Notes: a model not told the origin generated them from the letters alone. Positions 1 to 8,813 are shown, counted from the stretch's first letter. The stretch is DNA of 38,332 bases from OFTM10 sp964196195 (GCA_964196195.1 CAXMSE010000012.1:1-38332), one strand, 5' to 3'. A program made the numbers and translations.

Positions 1-381
1 GAGATCGCCGGCGCATCGAACAACGGCGGCGGGAGGATCGCCATCAGCTTTGCCGGGCCTGTGAAGGCTCTGGTCGAGGGCGACGCCCACATCGTCGACA
101 TCAGGGCTGAGGCGTCGGAGGGCGGTATCCGGGTGGTGGCGCCGCTTCGAAATATCGGCGGGGAGCTGATACCGAACGGCAACACGATCAACGACGCCGA
201 CGAGGTAGACGGCACCATCGACGGGAAACGTGTCGACACTATGTGGGAGTGGCCAACCGACAACCAGATCGTCGTCACCATGGTCTCTACCGAGGGCGTA
301 GCCATCCCGACCTCTGAGCCGAGCGTCACAGTCACGGTCATGGAGACCGGTTCCACAGACGAGTTCACGTTCGCTCGCTGA
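1..381 (+). CDS. Unrecognised protein, C-terminal part (5' end outside window)
   Basis: The reading frame is open from the first base of the window to a TGA at 379-381, giving 126 visible residues. An internal GTG at 61 could serve as a start, but the frame continues upstream without a stop, so a gene truncated by the window edge is more likely. The visible part is rich in Gly, Val, Thr and Asp and looks like beta-strand protein; near its end it has a Val-Thr alternating stretch (SVTVTVMETGS). No catalytic motif, membrane segment or known family is recognised. It converges on the minus-strand gene ending at 449, with 67 bases between them. Confidence 0.6.
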   Translation, partial: EIAGASNNGGGRIAISFAGPVKALVEGDAHIVDIRAEASEGGIRVVAPLRNIGGELIPNGNTINDADEVDGTIDGKRVDTMWEWPTDNQIVVTMVSTEGVAIPTSEPSVTVTVMETGSTDEFTFAR

Positions 382-448
382 CAAACCGATCCGCATCCGG
401 TCGGCGGTAGCGAGTCGGTCCATCTCATCGCCCACCGAAATCCCTCGG

Positions 449-2734
449 TCAGTTCGTAACCCCTGCGCCTCCCAACGCCTGAGCCACTGCCTCGCCCGGG
501 GTGGACGGCATCGATTCGACGACCCAGTCCTTGAACGCCGAATCGTTGCCCACCTCGGCATCGGTGCGGCCGCCGACCTTTGCCTTCCACTCGGCATTGC
601 TGGGCCCCGCGCTGCTGGAGTCGGTGATCTTGGCTGTGCTGGTGTCGATCTGGGTGACATGCGAGTTCCACACGACATGGGCGTCGTTACCGGAGCCGAA
701 CTCGACGCCCGGCCGCACGTCGATCTTCAGAATCGACGTCGCCGCGGTGTCGCTGTGGCCGCGTGGAGGCAACAGCGAGCCGTCGGGGCCGACCCTCACG
801 TAGAGGGTCGCCGCCTTCCCTATGAAAACGGGGTCCGCCTTGCTCCCCGCGAAAGCGTCCTCGATGCTGCCGACCGTCGCGAGCCCGAGGATGTTCACTC
901 CGGCCTCGCTGGCGCTCTTGTATATCTCCTGGAGGAAGGCACGGTCTTCGGCGGTGTAGGTGCGTGGTCCGGTGCTCGCGGACCCTCCCTGCTCATCGGA
1001 GTCCTGGTCGCGACGCCGCGCGGTGCGGGTAGTGCCGCCGGTGAGATCAGGGTTGATCACGGTGGCCAGGCCGGCCGTCGCAGCGGCGACGAGTCCGAGT
1101 CCGATGGCTCGTTCGGTGTCGTTGCTGTCGTCGTCGGAGCTCGTGTCGTCTGAGCCGGTAGCTTCACCGCCGGTGGCAACGAGCTGGGGGGAGGTTGCGG
1201 TGACGACGGTGCCTTCCGATGGCGCCGAGGCAGCTGCCGGCGCGGCGACCGCACCGCCGCCCGGCGTTGCGGTGACCATCTTCACCGTGTCGTCGGGCTC
1301 TGGCTCGGGGGGTCGCGGCGCGAGGTCGGCTGGGTCACACGCCTTCTCGGGACTACCCACTTCCACAGTGCCGCCCACCACCGAGCCGGGCAGCCCGATG
1401 ACCTCACCGCTGTTGTCGACGGTGACCATCTGAGGGGCGTAAGAGCCGAACTGGAAGATGTCGAATTGGACCCGTGTGTAGCCGTCTCCGTCGAGGGTGC
1501 CTTCTCCGAAGAAGGGAGTGGTGCCGCCCGGGGGGCCGTACGACGTCAGTCCGATCAGCGCTCCGGTCGGCACGTAACTGAAACGAAGGTCGTAGAAGAT
1601 GACCGACGAGCTAGACCCGTGCCTGATGCCGGCGCAGAAGTCGACGATGGTCGGCATCATCGAGTCCAACGCTCCGGCCGCGCTCTGATCCTCCACCTCG
1701 ACCGTGGCGGGCAGCGGGCTCGCGGCCGGCATCCAGGGGCTCAACGCCGCCGAATCCAGCGAGGCCGAACCCGATGAGGCCGAACTCGGCTGTGCCTCAT
1801 CCTCACTCGGGACCACCCCGCCCACCGACACCGCAGCACGAGCGTTTTCGGACAGCGCCGGGATCAGTCCGGCCAGGCCCGCAGCCAGGAAGAGGCCTCC
1901 GGCCATCGCGGCCAGGATCCAGGCGAAGGGTCCACGCAACGGATTGGATTCCTCGGGCTCCGAGAGCGCGCCGTCGGCACCCTGGTCGAGAATGACATAG
2001 AGCTCCGTCTGGGCGGTTTCGACGAGTAGTTGGTACGCGGATGCTGCCAATCTGATCCGAGCAGCTTGAGCAAGCAACCTTCGGCGCAGGCTTTCGGTGT
2101 CCCATCGACGCCAGTTGGTACGCTCCAACTCCCTGCTGACGGACTGGCTGAATTCATCGTTCGACTCGCGCAGCAGCCGATCCAGGTCGCGCTCGAAATC
2201 GTCCGTCGCATCGTCGATTCGTTCGCGATCGACCTCGAGCATCCGCTGCAGCCGATCGGCGCTGTCGCTGATGAGAGTCGCCGCCCCGGCCAGTCCCGCG
2301 GCACCGAGTTGAAGCAGCTCGTCGTCGGTAGAAGCGGCAACCCTGTTGGCCATTGCGGTGACAGCGTCCGACGAGGCGCTGACTTCGGACAGCTTGTCGT
2401 CGACGTCGCGGCCGGCGCGCCGAAGTTCTGCCGTTGCGTCATACACCTCGTGTCGGATGCGATTGCTCGCCCTTTCGACCTCGCTGGTGAGCCGGTGCGC
2501 CAGTCCGCGGGCCTCGGCCTCGGGATGACGTGGCAGGGCATTGGCGGCGGCCTCGAGACCATCGCCGATCTCGTCGCCCACCGCATCGACTTGAGCCCCT
2601 GATTCTCCCAGGGCATCGGAGATGGTGATCGAGGCCGCCACCTGCACCAAGTCCGCGATGACCGGCGCGGCCGCCTCCAGCACGCTTCCACCGGGGAGCC
2701 ACGCACTCAACCCGCCTATTCCGTCTGGTGGCAT
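449..2734 (-). CDS. Unrecognised 761-aa membrane protein with long N-terminal helical region
   Basis: Residues 1-250 are mostly charged and helical with heptad-like spacing (about 75-240), suggesting a coiled coil. A clear membrane segment follows at about 270-293 (FAWILAAMAGGLFLAAGLAG). Next comes a Ser/Ala-rich stretch, a folded region with a few Cys residues, a Pro/Ala/Thr/Ser/Asp-rich linker and a second hydrophobic segment near residue 545 (IGLGLVAAATAGLATV). The last 150 residues look globular and polar. The ATG at 2734 has only a weak AAAGG-type ribosome site. It is the last gene of a four-gene minus-strand operon, 38 bases after the previous gene. I do not recognise the family; a scaffold or surface role is only a guess from layout. 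Confidence 0.75.
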   Translation of the reverse strand: MPPDGIGGLSAWLPGGSVLEAAAPVIADLVQVAASITISDALGESGAQVDAVGDEIGDGLEAAANALPRHPEAEARGLAHRLTSEVERASNRIRHEVYDATAELRRAGRDVDDKLSEVSASSDAVTAMANRVAASTDDELLQLGAAGLAGAATLISDSADRLQRMLEVDRERIDDATDDFERDLDRLLRESNDEFSQSVSRELERTNWRRWDTESLRRRLLAQAARIRLAASAYQLLVETAQTELYVILDQGADGALSEPEESNPLRGPFAWILAAMAGGLFLAAGLAGLIPALSENARAAVSVGGVVPSEDEAQPSSASSGSASLDSAALSPWMPAASPLPATVEVEDQSAAGALDSMMPTIVDFCAGIRHGSSSSVIFYDLRFSYVPTGALIGLTSYGPPGGTTPFFGEGTLDGDGYTRVQFDIFQFGSYAPQMVTVDNSGEVIGLPGSVVGGTVEVGSPEKACDPADLAPRPPEPEPDDTVKMVTATPGGGAVAAPAAASAPSEGTVVTATSPQLVATGGEATGSDDTSSDDDSNDTERAIGLGLVAAATAGLATVINPDLTGGTTRTARRRDQDSDEQGGSASTGPRTYTAEDRAFLQEIYKSASEAGVNILGLATVGSIEDAFAGSKADPVFIGKAATLYVRVGPDGSLLPPRGHSDTAATSILKIDVRPGVEFGSGNDAHVVWNSHVTQIDTSTAKITDSSSAGPSNAEWKAKVGGRTDAEVGNDSAFKDWVVESMPSTPGEAVAQALGGAGVTN

Positions 2735-2772
2735 CTAGCGCCTTTCGATGACTTTGCGTCGGGGATGGGCTA

Positions 2773-3438
2773 CTAGCGACATATCGCCAGCCATGTGATC
2801 GGGTCTCCCATGACAAAATCGGCCATCGAGTCGAAGGGTGAGCCTTGAAAGACGAAGCTGGTGTCGGCCGTGTAGATGTTGTCCACCGAGACTTCGCCGA
2901 CGCCGGTGGACAAGCTTTTGGTCACGGGTCCCACGATTGCCCCGTTGAGTTCGTACTGCTCGAGGAGCAGGATCTCGTCTTCGATGAACGATCGGCAGAC
3001 GTCCTCCCCGTAACCCAGGATCATCGATCCGTTCAAGCGTTCGAAGAGCCAGTCGACGTCCCTGGCTGCGATCGCGGCGGAGAACTCCTCGACGAAGTTC
3101 GAAATCGCCACCTCCGGTGCGAGGGTTGTGGTTGTCGGTGCCTCTGTCGTGGTGGTCGTGGTCGTCGTGGTGGAGGTCTGTGTCGTCGATGGCGCTGCGG
3201 TTGTGGTGGTTGTCGTTGTGGGTGCTGCTGTGGGGGTGGAGGCTTGGGTGGTCGATGGCTCCGTGGTTGTGGAGCTTGTCGTGGTGCCATCATCGAGCGC
3301 GTCGGCGCTCTCGGACTCACCCTGGGAGGCGTCGGCGCTCGAGTCGTCGCCGTCGGATCCGCCAACGGCCAAGGCCGCGCCCACAGCGAGTATCAACCCC
3401 AGCCCGACGAGAAGGAACCCGACTTGTCGCTGACTCAC
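2773..3438 (-). CDS. Unrecognised membrane-anchored protein with Thr-rich stalk
   Basis: A 221-residue protein. The chosen start is the GTG at 3438, because it overlaps the stop of the upstream gene in a GTGA junction and is preceded by a good ribosome site (GGAGGGAG). The frame stays open upstream to 3528, but that part overlaps the neighbour. Residues 4-27 form one membrane segment (GFLLVGLGLILAVGAALAVG). An acidic patch and a stalk of about 60 residues, nearly all Thr with Pro/Ala/Ser, follow. The C-terminal 110 residues look like a small alpha+beta domain (SNFVEEFSAAIAARDVDWLF), resembling NTF2-like folds, though this is not proven. The likely topology is N-terminus in and C-terminal domain outside. 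It is coupled with its operon neighbours. Confidence 0.72.
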   Translation of the reverse strand: MSQRQVGFLLVGLGLILAVGAALAVGGSDGDDSSADASQGESESADALDDGTTTSSTTTEPSTTQASTPTAAPTTTTTTTAAPSTTQTSTTTTTTTTTEAPTTTTLAPEVAISNFVEEFSAAIAARDVDWLFERLNGSMILGYGEDVCRSFIEDEILLLEQYELNGAIVGPVTKSLSTGVGEVSVDNIYTADTSFVFQGSPFDSMADFVMGDPITWLAICR

Positions 3439-4550
3439 CTTGCTCCCTCCCTTCGCCCCCACAGGGATTCCCCGCGCGTCACCCAAACCCCTGCCGCGAC
3501 CATTGCGAGACCGACGATCACAGCCCACGGCCCCAGCAGGTCACGTGGCGACGAAGGATCGGCAGTGTCGGTTCCGATAGCGGCTGAGGCCTCTTCCGAT
3601 TCGTCTGGTTCGTCGCCCGCCGCGCGGGGCGAATCGGTGGTAGCAGTAGCTGGCTCGGTGGTAGTCGTGGCAGCCGTGGTGGTCGTCGACGGTTCCGGAA
3701 GGCCACTGGCCGGGCCCAAATAGGCAGTGGCGAGTGAAGCGGGATTGAACGGCACCAGATCGGACTGGTCGGAGCTGCCGCGGGAAGGCTCGGAACCGGC
3801 ACATCCGACGCTCGCTCGAATGGCGCTCACGTCCTCGAACTGGGCTTCGGGGATGAAGAAGGCGGCCTGGCTGCCGAAGACGACGCCGAACAGGCTCGAG
3901 TCGCGGACAACGGTGGAGAAGGTCGCTGTCGACGTGTCTGCCTCGACCGCGTAGGTAGGCAGGCTCTCCCAGCCCGCGAGCTGGTAGGAGATGTTGGTGT
4001 CGCGGTTGACGCTCGGCGCGGCGGCTCTCTCCTCGGGAGTCGTGGGCCCCGGCCGCCGGATGTTCAGCTGGGTGATACACGCACTGCCCAGAGTTACCGT
4101 CAGTGGCCGGTCGAATTCGGCGACCACCGCTACCAGCATTGCGTCCGGCGCGGGGGCGACCCACGGGTCCTGACCGTAGAGGGTGATCCCCGCGGGCCGA
4201 GGATCAGATCCCACCAGAGCGGCGAATCCGTCCACCAGGTGCTGGGCGGGGACGGTGAACCAGGAGAATCGCAGGAGATCTGGCCCTCGTAGCCCGACCT
4301 CGACGTCGTCGGCGCCGTCCACGTCGGCGATGGGGTCGTCGGCAAGACTTCCTGCCTCGCTCGGAGCCATCAGGTACTCGGCGACGAAGGGATCATCACC
4401 GGCTGAAGCCAGGAGATCGGCCAGCGCGGTGATCACGGTCGGCACGTCCTCGGCATCTTGGGCACCGACAGCCTGTTGTCGGCCAGCACCGAATGCGGCG
4501 ACAGCGAGGAGCAGGCCACCGACCGCAAACCGGGTCGCCGTGACCGGCAT
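3435..4550 (-). CDS. Unrecognised secreted protein anchored by a C-terminal membrane segment
   Basis: A 371-residue protein with a signal-peptide-like N-terminus (FAVGGLLLAVAAFGAG, likely cleaved near residue 30 after AVGA). It has a folded extracellular region of about 240 residues and a Thr/Ala-rich linker near 290-310. A membrane segment lies at about 340-358 (GPWAVIVGLAMVAAGVWV), followed by an Arg-rich tail, so it has the layout of a type I membrane protein. No enzyme motif is visible. Its ATG at 4550 overlaps the stop of the preceding gene by one base (TGATG), and its own stop overlaps the next start by four bases. Translational coupling suggests fixed stoichiometry in a surface complex with the neighbouring proteins; that is inference. 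Confidence 0.75.
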   Translation of the reverse strand: MPVTATRFAVGGLLLAVAAFGAGRQQAVGAQDAEDVPTVITALADLLASAGDDPFVAEYLMAPSEAGSLADDPIADVDGADDVEVGLRGPDLLRFSWFTVPAQHLVDGFAALVGSDPRPAGITLYGQDPWVAPAPDAMLVAVVAEFDRPLTVTLGSACITQLNIRRPGPTTPEERAAAPSVNRDTNISYQLAGWESLPTYAVEADTSTATFSTVVRDSSLFGVVFGSQAAFFIPEAQFEDVSAIRASVGCAGSEPSRGSSDQSDLVPFNPASLATAYLGPASGLPEPSTTTTAATTTTEPATATTDSPRAAGDEPDESEEASAAIGTDTADPSSPRDLLGPWAVIVGLAMVAAGVWVTRGESLWGRREGAR

Positions 4551-5950
4551 CAGCTCGGCTCCGGGGCAACAAGCCGGGCGGAGTCTACGCCGGTATCCCG
4601 CCCGATGAGCACGTAGAGAGCATCTTCAAGGCGGTCGTCGGCGAAGGCCAACGCACCATCGGGCAGGGCGCAATACTCGCCGATGTGAGGACCCCCCGTT
4701 GGGCTCTGCGAGACCACGACACACGCGGCGGTCTGGTCGTCGATGACTCGACTCGACACGACCACTGCGTCGGTTTGCGTGGGGGCCTCCAACAGGTGGC
4801 GCAGTTGGGCCGCGAAGCTCGAGGCGGTCGATTCGCCGCACTCGATGGTGCCCGATTCGGTCCAGGTACAGCTGGTCGACGTTCCCGGGCCATCGCGATC
4901 GAGATAGAGCGAGGCGCCGCCTCTGGCTGCACCACCATCGTCGTGGACCGCGACCTGATCATCGCCCACCACGATCTCTCGCGTGTGGGCAATATCGGGC
5001 TCGCGTGCGTGACCTAGCTCGTAGGTGAAGGTGCCGTTGGTCGATGAAGCACCGAGGAGTATCAGCGCTAGCTGCCAGTGGCTGGGCGGCAGCGCAGCGA
5101 ACGCGCCCTGGACTTCGCTCGTGAGGGTCGCGCCGGTGTCCGCCGGTGTGGATTCGCCGCCGGGGAGCGCGTATCCGACGTCGGGAACCCGATCACCGGC
5201 ATCGGTAGTGGCCGCCACCGGGCCGGGATCGAATCCGACCTGGAGGTGCAGCTTGCCGGAGTCGTCGAGAACGACCAGATCACCGAAGTCGGTCGGACTG
5301 CCCGGTGGGACCTGCAGCGCCCATCCGGTGGGTTCGGCGATGGCTTGGATCGGGGTGAGCGGCATGTCGTCGAACCACAGCCAGATCCGCTCGCCTGGCA
5401 CGAAACCGGAAGCCGCTTCTACATAGATCGTTCCATCCGAATCGACACCGATCGCCACCAGATCCTCGGTGGGGCCGCACTCGCAATCGCCGGTTACGTC
5501 GGTTACCAATGCTGGTGGGGAAGGTGTGGTGAAGACGGCGTCGGCCCCTGAGGCCGGACCGGTAAGGCTGGCAGGCTCCGACCCGTTGAGGAGAGCGTCG
5601 CCCACCCAGGCCGCACACAACATTCCGCCGAGACCGATCAACAACAAGCCGACCGAAGCACGTCGAGTGGACGGTCTTGCGACGCGAAGGATCACGGCGC
5701 CAACCGCGACAGCGGCGAGCAAGGCCAACGCGATGTCAACCACCGACGAATCGACCTCAGCCACGAGGAAGCCGACCGCTAACGCGATCACCACGGCCGC
5801 TCCGGCCCGGGCAATCATCCGTGCAACGACCGGCGCAGGCATCGGCGGTTGGTCTGGGCTTTCGCCTTTACGCGTCGACCTGATGACAGCCATCGCACCG
5901 GTGCCGATCAGGCCACCGCCGAGGGCGGCGATCACATCACTGAACATCAT
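4550..5950 (-). CDS. Unrecognised multi-pass membrane protein with large outside domain
   Basis: About 466 residues from the ATG at 5950 (MMFSDVIAALGG). A GTG at 5974 would add eight residues, but neither has a convincing ribosome site. Four hydrophobic segments lie at about 4-23, 45-64, 70-91 and 98-117. They are followed by about 340 residues, presumably outside, containing several Cys residues (for example CECGP and a later CTWTESGTIEC) that could form disulfides. It is the first gene of the four-gene operon running to 449 and overlaps the next start by one base. The intergenic region to the divergent gene at 6165 is 214 bases and probably holds its promoter, though I see no clear consensus. 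Function unknown. Confidence 0.72.
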   Translation of the reverse strand: MMFSDVIAALGGGLIGTGAMAVIRSTRKGESPDQPPMPAPVVARMIARAGAAVVIALAVGFLVAEVDSSVVDIALALLAAVAVGAVILRVARPSTRRASVGLLLIGLGGMLCAAWVGDALLNGSEPASLTGPASGADAVFTTPSPPALVTDVTGDCECGPTEDLVAIGVDSDGTIYVEAASGFVPGERIWLWFDDMPLTPIQAIAEPTGWALQVPPGSPTDFGDLVVLDDSGKLHLQVGFDPGPVAATTDAGDRVPDVGYALPGGESTPADTGATLTSEVQGAFAALPPSHWQLALILLGASSTNGTFTYELGHAREPDIAHTREIVVGDDQVAVHDDGGAARGGASLYLDRDGPGTSTSCTWTESGTIECGESTASSFAAQLRHLLEAPTQTDAVVVSSRVIDDQTAACVVVSQSPTGGPHIGEYCALPDGALAFADDRLEDALYVLIGRDTGVDSARLVAPEPS

Positions 5951-6164
5951 CCACCGATGAACACCCCGAGTCACACACGTTTCGCGTACGAGTTGTCACG
6001 TCCCACCACAACCGGGCCTGACCCTAGTGATCTTGCGGTGGGGGAAGCCAACCCGCGGCCCGGAGGGAGCATCACGCAGTGGCGATTCGGCGCGCCGTGA
6101 CCTGATGGCTAGCTTTAACCGGCCGGGCTGCTGATCGGTGCCGCGGCGAAGGAGAAGTTGCAGG

Positions 6165-6725
6165 ATGCAGATACCCGAACGACTGGATCAATACATCGAG
6201 ACACCGCGACAGAGGGAGTTCGAGCGTGAATTCCATCTCGGATGGGAGCAGTACGAGACATGGGAGGAGGCCACCGTCGGCGAGCGGGCAGCCGGGTCGC
6301 ACACCTTCATTGTGGCGACCGAGGACATCGCTTCGTACAACCGGGCGTGTGGTGAAACCGACCCGCTCTACGTAGATCCGACCTACGCCCGTGAGCACTC
6401 TCCGACCGGTGAACTGCTCCAGCATCCGATCTTCGTTACCGCGATCGCCTTCTACTGCATCGGGTCTTCGGGAATCGGTTCGTGGATCCGCACGCCGGGG
6501 GCGCGCAACCCCGGACAGCAGATCGAGATCAATGAGCCTTTCGGTATCGGCGACGTCATCACCGCCACGATCACGACCAGGCAGAAGTTCGTACAGCGAG
6601 ACAAGCACTACCTGACGATGTTCATGGAGTTCCACAACCAGGACGGGGTATTGAAGGCCACCTGGGACTGCTCGCTCATCCTGCCCGCCACCAGGTCCGA
6701 CGTCGGCCTATTTGTCAACGCCTGA
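6165..6725 (+). CDS. MaoC/FAS1-like dehydratase partner subunit
   Basis: A 186-residue hot-dog-fold protein of the N-terminal MaoC-dehydratase type (HadA/HadC-like). The ATG at 6165 is chosen because AAGGAGAAG lies eight bases upstream. The region around residues 54-76 (IASYNRACGETDPLYVDPTY) aligns with the hydratase motif, but the catalytic Asp-x4-His pattern is not complete: no His is present where the active family has it. Known hydratases of this kind work as heterodimers in which only one subunit carries the active pair, and the next gene has it. The two starts are separated by a ribosome site only, so a heterodimeric enoyl-thioester hydratase is likely. The acyl substrate is unknown. 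Confidence 0.85.
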   Translation: MQIPERLDQYIETPRQREFEREFHLGWEQYETWEEATVGERAAGSHTFIVATEDIASYNRACGETDPLYVDPTYAREHSPTGELLQHPIFVTAIAFYCIGSSGIGSWIRTPGARNPGQQIEINEPFGIGDVITATITTRQKFVQRDKHYLTMFMEFHNQDGVLKATWDCSLILPATRSDVGLFVNA

Positions 6726-6736
6726 GGAGGAGAACC

Positions 6737-7207
6737 ATGACCACTTCGAGCCCCCAACATCTGATCGCTCCTCGCTTCGACGAGATCGAAACCGGCGCCC
6801 AACTGGCGCCCGTCGAGTTGTGTTACTCCCAGCCGGTTATCGACCGCTACGCGCTGGCGTCACTCGACATGAACCCTGTGCACACCAACGAAGAATGGGC
6901 CGCCCGCGCCCAGGTCTTCGGGATGCCGGAGACGGTCGGACACGGCATGATGACGATGTCGAGTCTGGCCTCGGTCGTGACGCGAGCGTGGGGGCCGGTG
7001 AGCGCCAACGGCGGCAGCATTCGCTTCGTCAACGCCACGTTCACCAAGCCGGTCAAGGTCGGGGAAACTGTCGTCTCCAAGGGTTACGTGAAGAAAAAGC
7101 ACTACCACGGCGAGGGCGAGAACTGGGTGGAGGTGAAGGTCGAAGCGCGCGACGCCGGGGGCGACGTGGTCGGCGTGGCCGACGTCGGCTACAACCTTCC
7201 CGACTAG
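6737..7207 (+). CDS. MaoC-like enoyl-thioester hydratase, catalytic subunit
   Basis: A 156-residue single hot-dog protein. The hydratase motif is intact: Asp44, Asn46 and His49 in LASLDMNPVHTN, followed by the conserved GHG around residue 69. It would add water across the double bond of a 2-enoyl-CoA or -ACP. The ATG at 6737 is preceded by a strong site (GAGGAGGAG), and the gene begins 11 bases after its partner's stop, so the two are co-translated and probably form a heterodimer similar to mycobacterial HadAB or the R-hydratases. Its stop codon overlaps that of the convergent repressor gene at 7204-7207. Confidence 0.88.
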   Translation: MTTSSPQHLIAPRFDEIETGAQLAPVELCYSQPVIDRYALASLDMNPVHTNEEWAARAQVFGMPETVGHGMMTMSSLASVVTRAWGPVSANGGSIRFVNATFTKPVKVGETVVSKGYVKKKHYHGEGENWVEVKVEARDAGGDVVGVADVGYNLPD

Positions 7208-8274
7208 CGACTAACCCGGGCGGTGGATGCTCGTACAACGAGTTCGATCGGGAGTTGGATTCGGCGTGGAGCCGCTCCGTCGATCTGTTCGAGGAGAAGC
7301 TCTGCCGCGGCGCGGCCCTTGTCGACCATGGGCTGCCGGATGGTGGTGAGTGGCGGATCCCAAGTGGCGGCGCGCGGGACGTCGTCGAATCCCACGATCG
7401 AGAGATCGTGGGGGACTTGTCGCCCGATCACCCTCCCGGCTTGGCTCGCGCCGATGGCCAACTGGTCGGTCGAGCACAGCAGGCCGGTGATCGACGGACA
7501 CTCGCCAAGCAGGTTCACGGCGGCCCTTCGGGCCAAGTCCGGGTCGTTGCCGCCGGCCTCCCAGAGAACGAGTTCGCCGGGGTCGAGGCCCCTGTCGGCC
7601 ATGGCGGATCGGTAGCCGGCGATACGTTCGCGAACGACCCGCAGGGTTGCTTCTTTCTCCCGGGCCGCAGACACGCGGCCACTCCTCACTGCCGACGACA
7701 ATCGGCCAAGCAGCACGGCAAGGTGGCGATGGCCCAAATCGATCAGATGGGCGGCGGCCATGTTCGCGCCCGCGTGATCGTCGATGCCTACAAATGAGGT
7801 TCCGGGGCCGAGATCGGGCTCGTCGACCATGACAATCGGCAGATTGCGGGCTCGTACCTTCTCGAGAGCGGGCTCACCATCGGCGACAGAGAAGACGATG
7901 TGGCCATCGACGGCAGCCGAACCCACTGCGGTGTCGGTCAGGTCCACCCCCGGTGGTGCCGGCAACAGGGTGAGGCCGGTGCCGGAGAGGGCACTCGTCT
8001 CGGCTACGCCCTGCATGAAGCTGGTGGTGTCGGGATCGGTGAAGACGAAGCTCAGGTCATCGGTGAAGAGAAGTCCGATAGCACCCATGAAGCCGGTTCG
8101 GAGCATTCGGGCCGCTGCGTCCGGTCCGAGGTAACCGAGTTGGGCGGCGGCTGTGAGTATTCGCTCGCGAAGCTCCGCGCCCAACTCGCCGGGGCGGTTG
8201 TACGCGTTGGAAACCGTCGTTCGCGATACCCCTACCTGATCGGCAACGGTTTGCAGCGTCACACGGCTGGACAC
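7204..8274 (-). CDS. LacI-family transcriptional repressor
   Basis: About 356 residues from the GTG at 8274 (VSSRVTLQTVADQVG). This start puts the DNA-binding helix-turn-helix (TLQTVADQVGVSRTTVSNAY) at the very N-terminus, as is usual in LacI/GalR proteins; the frame extends upstream but gives an Arg-rich non-family sequence. The rest is a periplasmic-binding-protein-like effector domain with typical features (VGIDDHAGANMAAAHLIDLG and SIVGFDDVPRAATWDPPLTT), which normally binds a sugar or other small ligand. It is downstream of the small gene 8319-8651 in the same direction, separated by 44 bases and probably co-transcribed. Two operator-like palindromes lie upstream of that pair, so autoregulation is likely. 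Confidence 0.9.
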   Translation of the reverse strand: MSSRVTLQTVADQVGVSRTTVSNAYNRPGELGAELRERILTAAAQLGYLGPDAAARMLRTGFMGAIGLLFTDDLSFVFTDPDTTSFMQGVAETSALSGTGLTLLPAPPGVDLTDTAVGSAAVDGHIVFSVADGEPALEKVRARNLPIVMVDEPDLGPGTSFVGIDDHAGANMAAAHLIDLGHRHLAVLLGRLSSAVRSGRVSAAREKEATLRVVRERIAGYRSAMADRGLDPGELVLWEAGGNDPDLARRAAVNLLGECPSITGLLCSTDQLAIGASQAGRVIGRQVPHDLSIVGFDDVPRAATWDPPLTTIRQPMVDKGRAAAELLLEQIDGAAPRRIQLPIELVVRASTARVSR

Positions 8275-8318
8275 GGCACCATCATGGCGCAAGAGGCCAT
8301 GAAGGTGCCGGTCGGAGA

Positions 8319-8651
8319 TCAGGCCGCGAGGCCGAGGTGGTCGGTGACGACCCCGGCGAATCGTGTCGCTGCCCACAACTTCGCGCTCCCGGTGTCGTTG
8401 TCGGACCACGGGATTGCGACCTGGAGTTTGGTGAGACGGTCGCTGCCGCTCACGTGGATCTCGCTGCCGTTTAGCGCCCCGAGGCCACCGTTGATCCGAA
8501 TGCCCTGCTGGATCATTTCTGTCTGGGTCTCGTCTCGCGGGTCGTCGATGAGTTCGGCGGCGGAGTCGAGTCCGTGAGTAACTGCCTCGGCGAGGTCGTG
8601 TTGCACGGTGCTGGGGTCTGAGTCCACATAGTAGGTGAGGAGGAATCTCAT
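8319..8651 (-). CDS. Small hypothetical protein co-transcribed with LacI repressor
   Basis: A 110-residue protein beginning MRFLLTYYVDSD, with a good ribosome site (AGGAAGG, plus-strand positions 8658-8664) before the ATG at 8651. No signal peptide, membrane segment or motif is seen; composition is balanced with a few Trp residues. The family is not recognised. The N-terminal pattern of a short strand followed by a helix would suit a small alpha+beta, perhaps dimeric, fold. It is the first gene behind the two LacI-type palindromes and therefore the most likely direct target of the repressor encoded after it. A substrate-handling or effector-sensing helper is possible but unsupported. Confidence 0.7.
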   Translation of the reverse strand: MRFLLTYYVDSDPSTVQHDLAEAVTHGLDSAAELIDDPRDETQTEMIQQGIRINGGLGALNGSEIHVSGSDRLTKLQVAIPWSDNDTGSAKLWAATRFAGVVTDHLGLAA

Positions 8652-8666
8652 GGTCGACCTTCCTGT

Positions 8667-8682
8667 CTGAATCGATTAAGTA
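8667..8682. promoter_or_regulatory. Operator-like palindrome, proximal copy
   Basis: The sequence CTGAATCGATTAAGTA contains an imperfect inverted repeat centred on CG (CTGAATCGATTAAG, one mismatched pair). A central CpG flanked by an AT-rich inverted repeat is the usual architecture of LacI-family operators. It lies just upstream of the ribosome site of the gene starting at 8651, so bound repressor would block initiation or early elongation. A second copy starts exactly 32 bases upstream. Confidence 0.65.
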
Positions 8683-8698
8683 GGCTTCTTGATAGTTA

Positions 8699-8714
8699 CT
8701 GTATCGATTAAGTA
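8699..8714. promoter_or_regulatory. Operator-like palindrome, distal copy
   Basis: The sequence CTGTATCGATTAAGTA matches the proximal copy at 15 of 16 positions. The 32-base spacing is about three helical turns, which puts both sites on the same face of the DNA as expected for cooperative repressor binding. The site lies between the minus-strand repressor operon and the plus-strand HD-GYP gene at 8814, so it could affect both. Confidence 0.62.
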
Positions 8715-8813
8715 CGGATTACGCCAGCCCCTGGAGTGTGATGTTCGTCACTCGTCATAGGCCATCTGGCCAACATCACCTCAGTTCGACGCCACTACGG
8801 CCGATGGACCGAA

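Noticed and set aside
6072..6635. Minus-strand frame opposite the first MaoC-like gene
   Set aside because: It is antisense to a coding region with a strong ribosome site and family motifs, and its sequence is Arg/Asp-rich without recognisable features.
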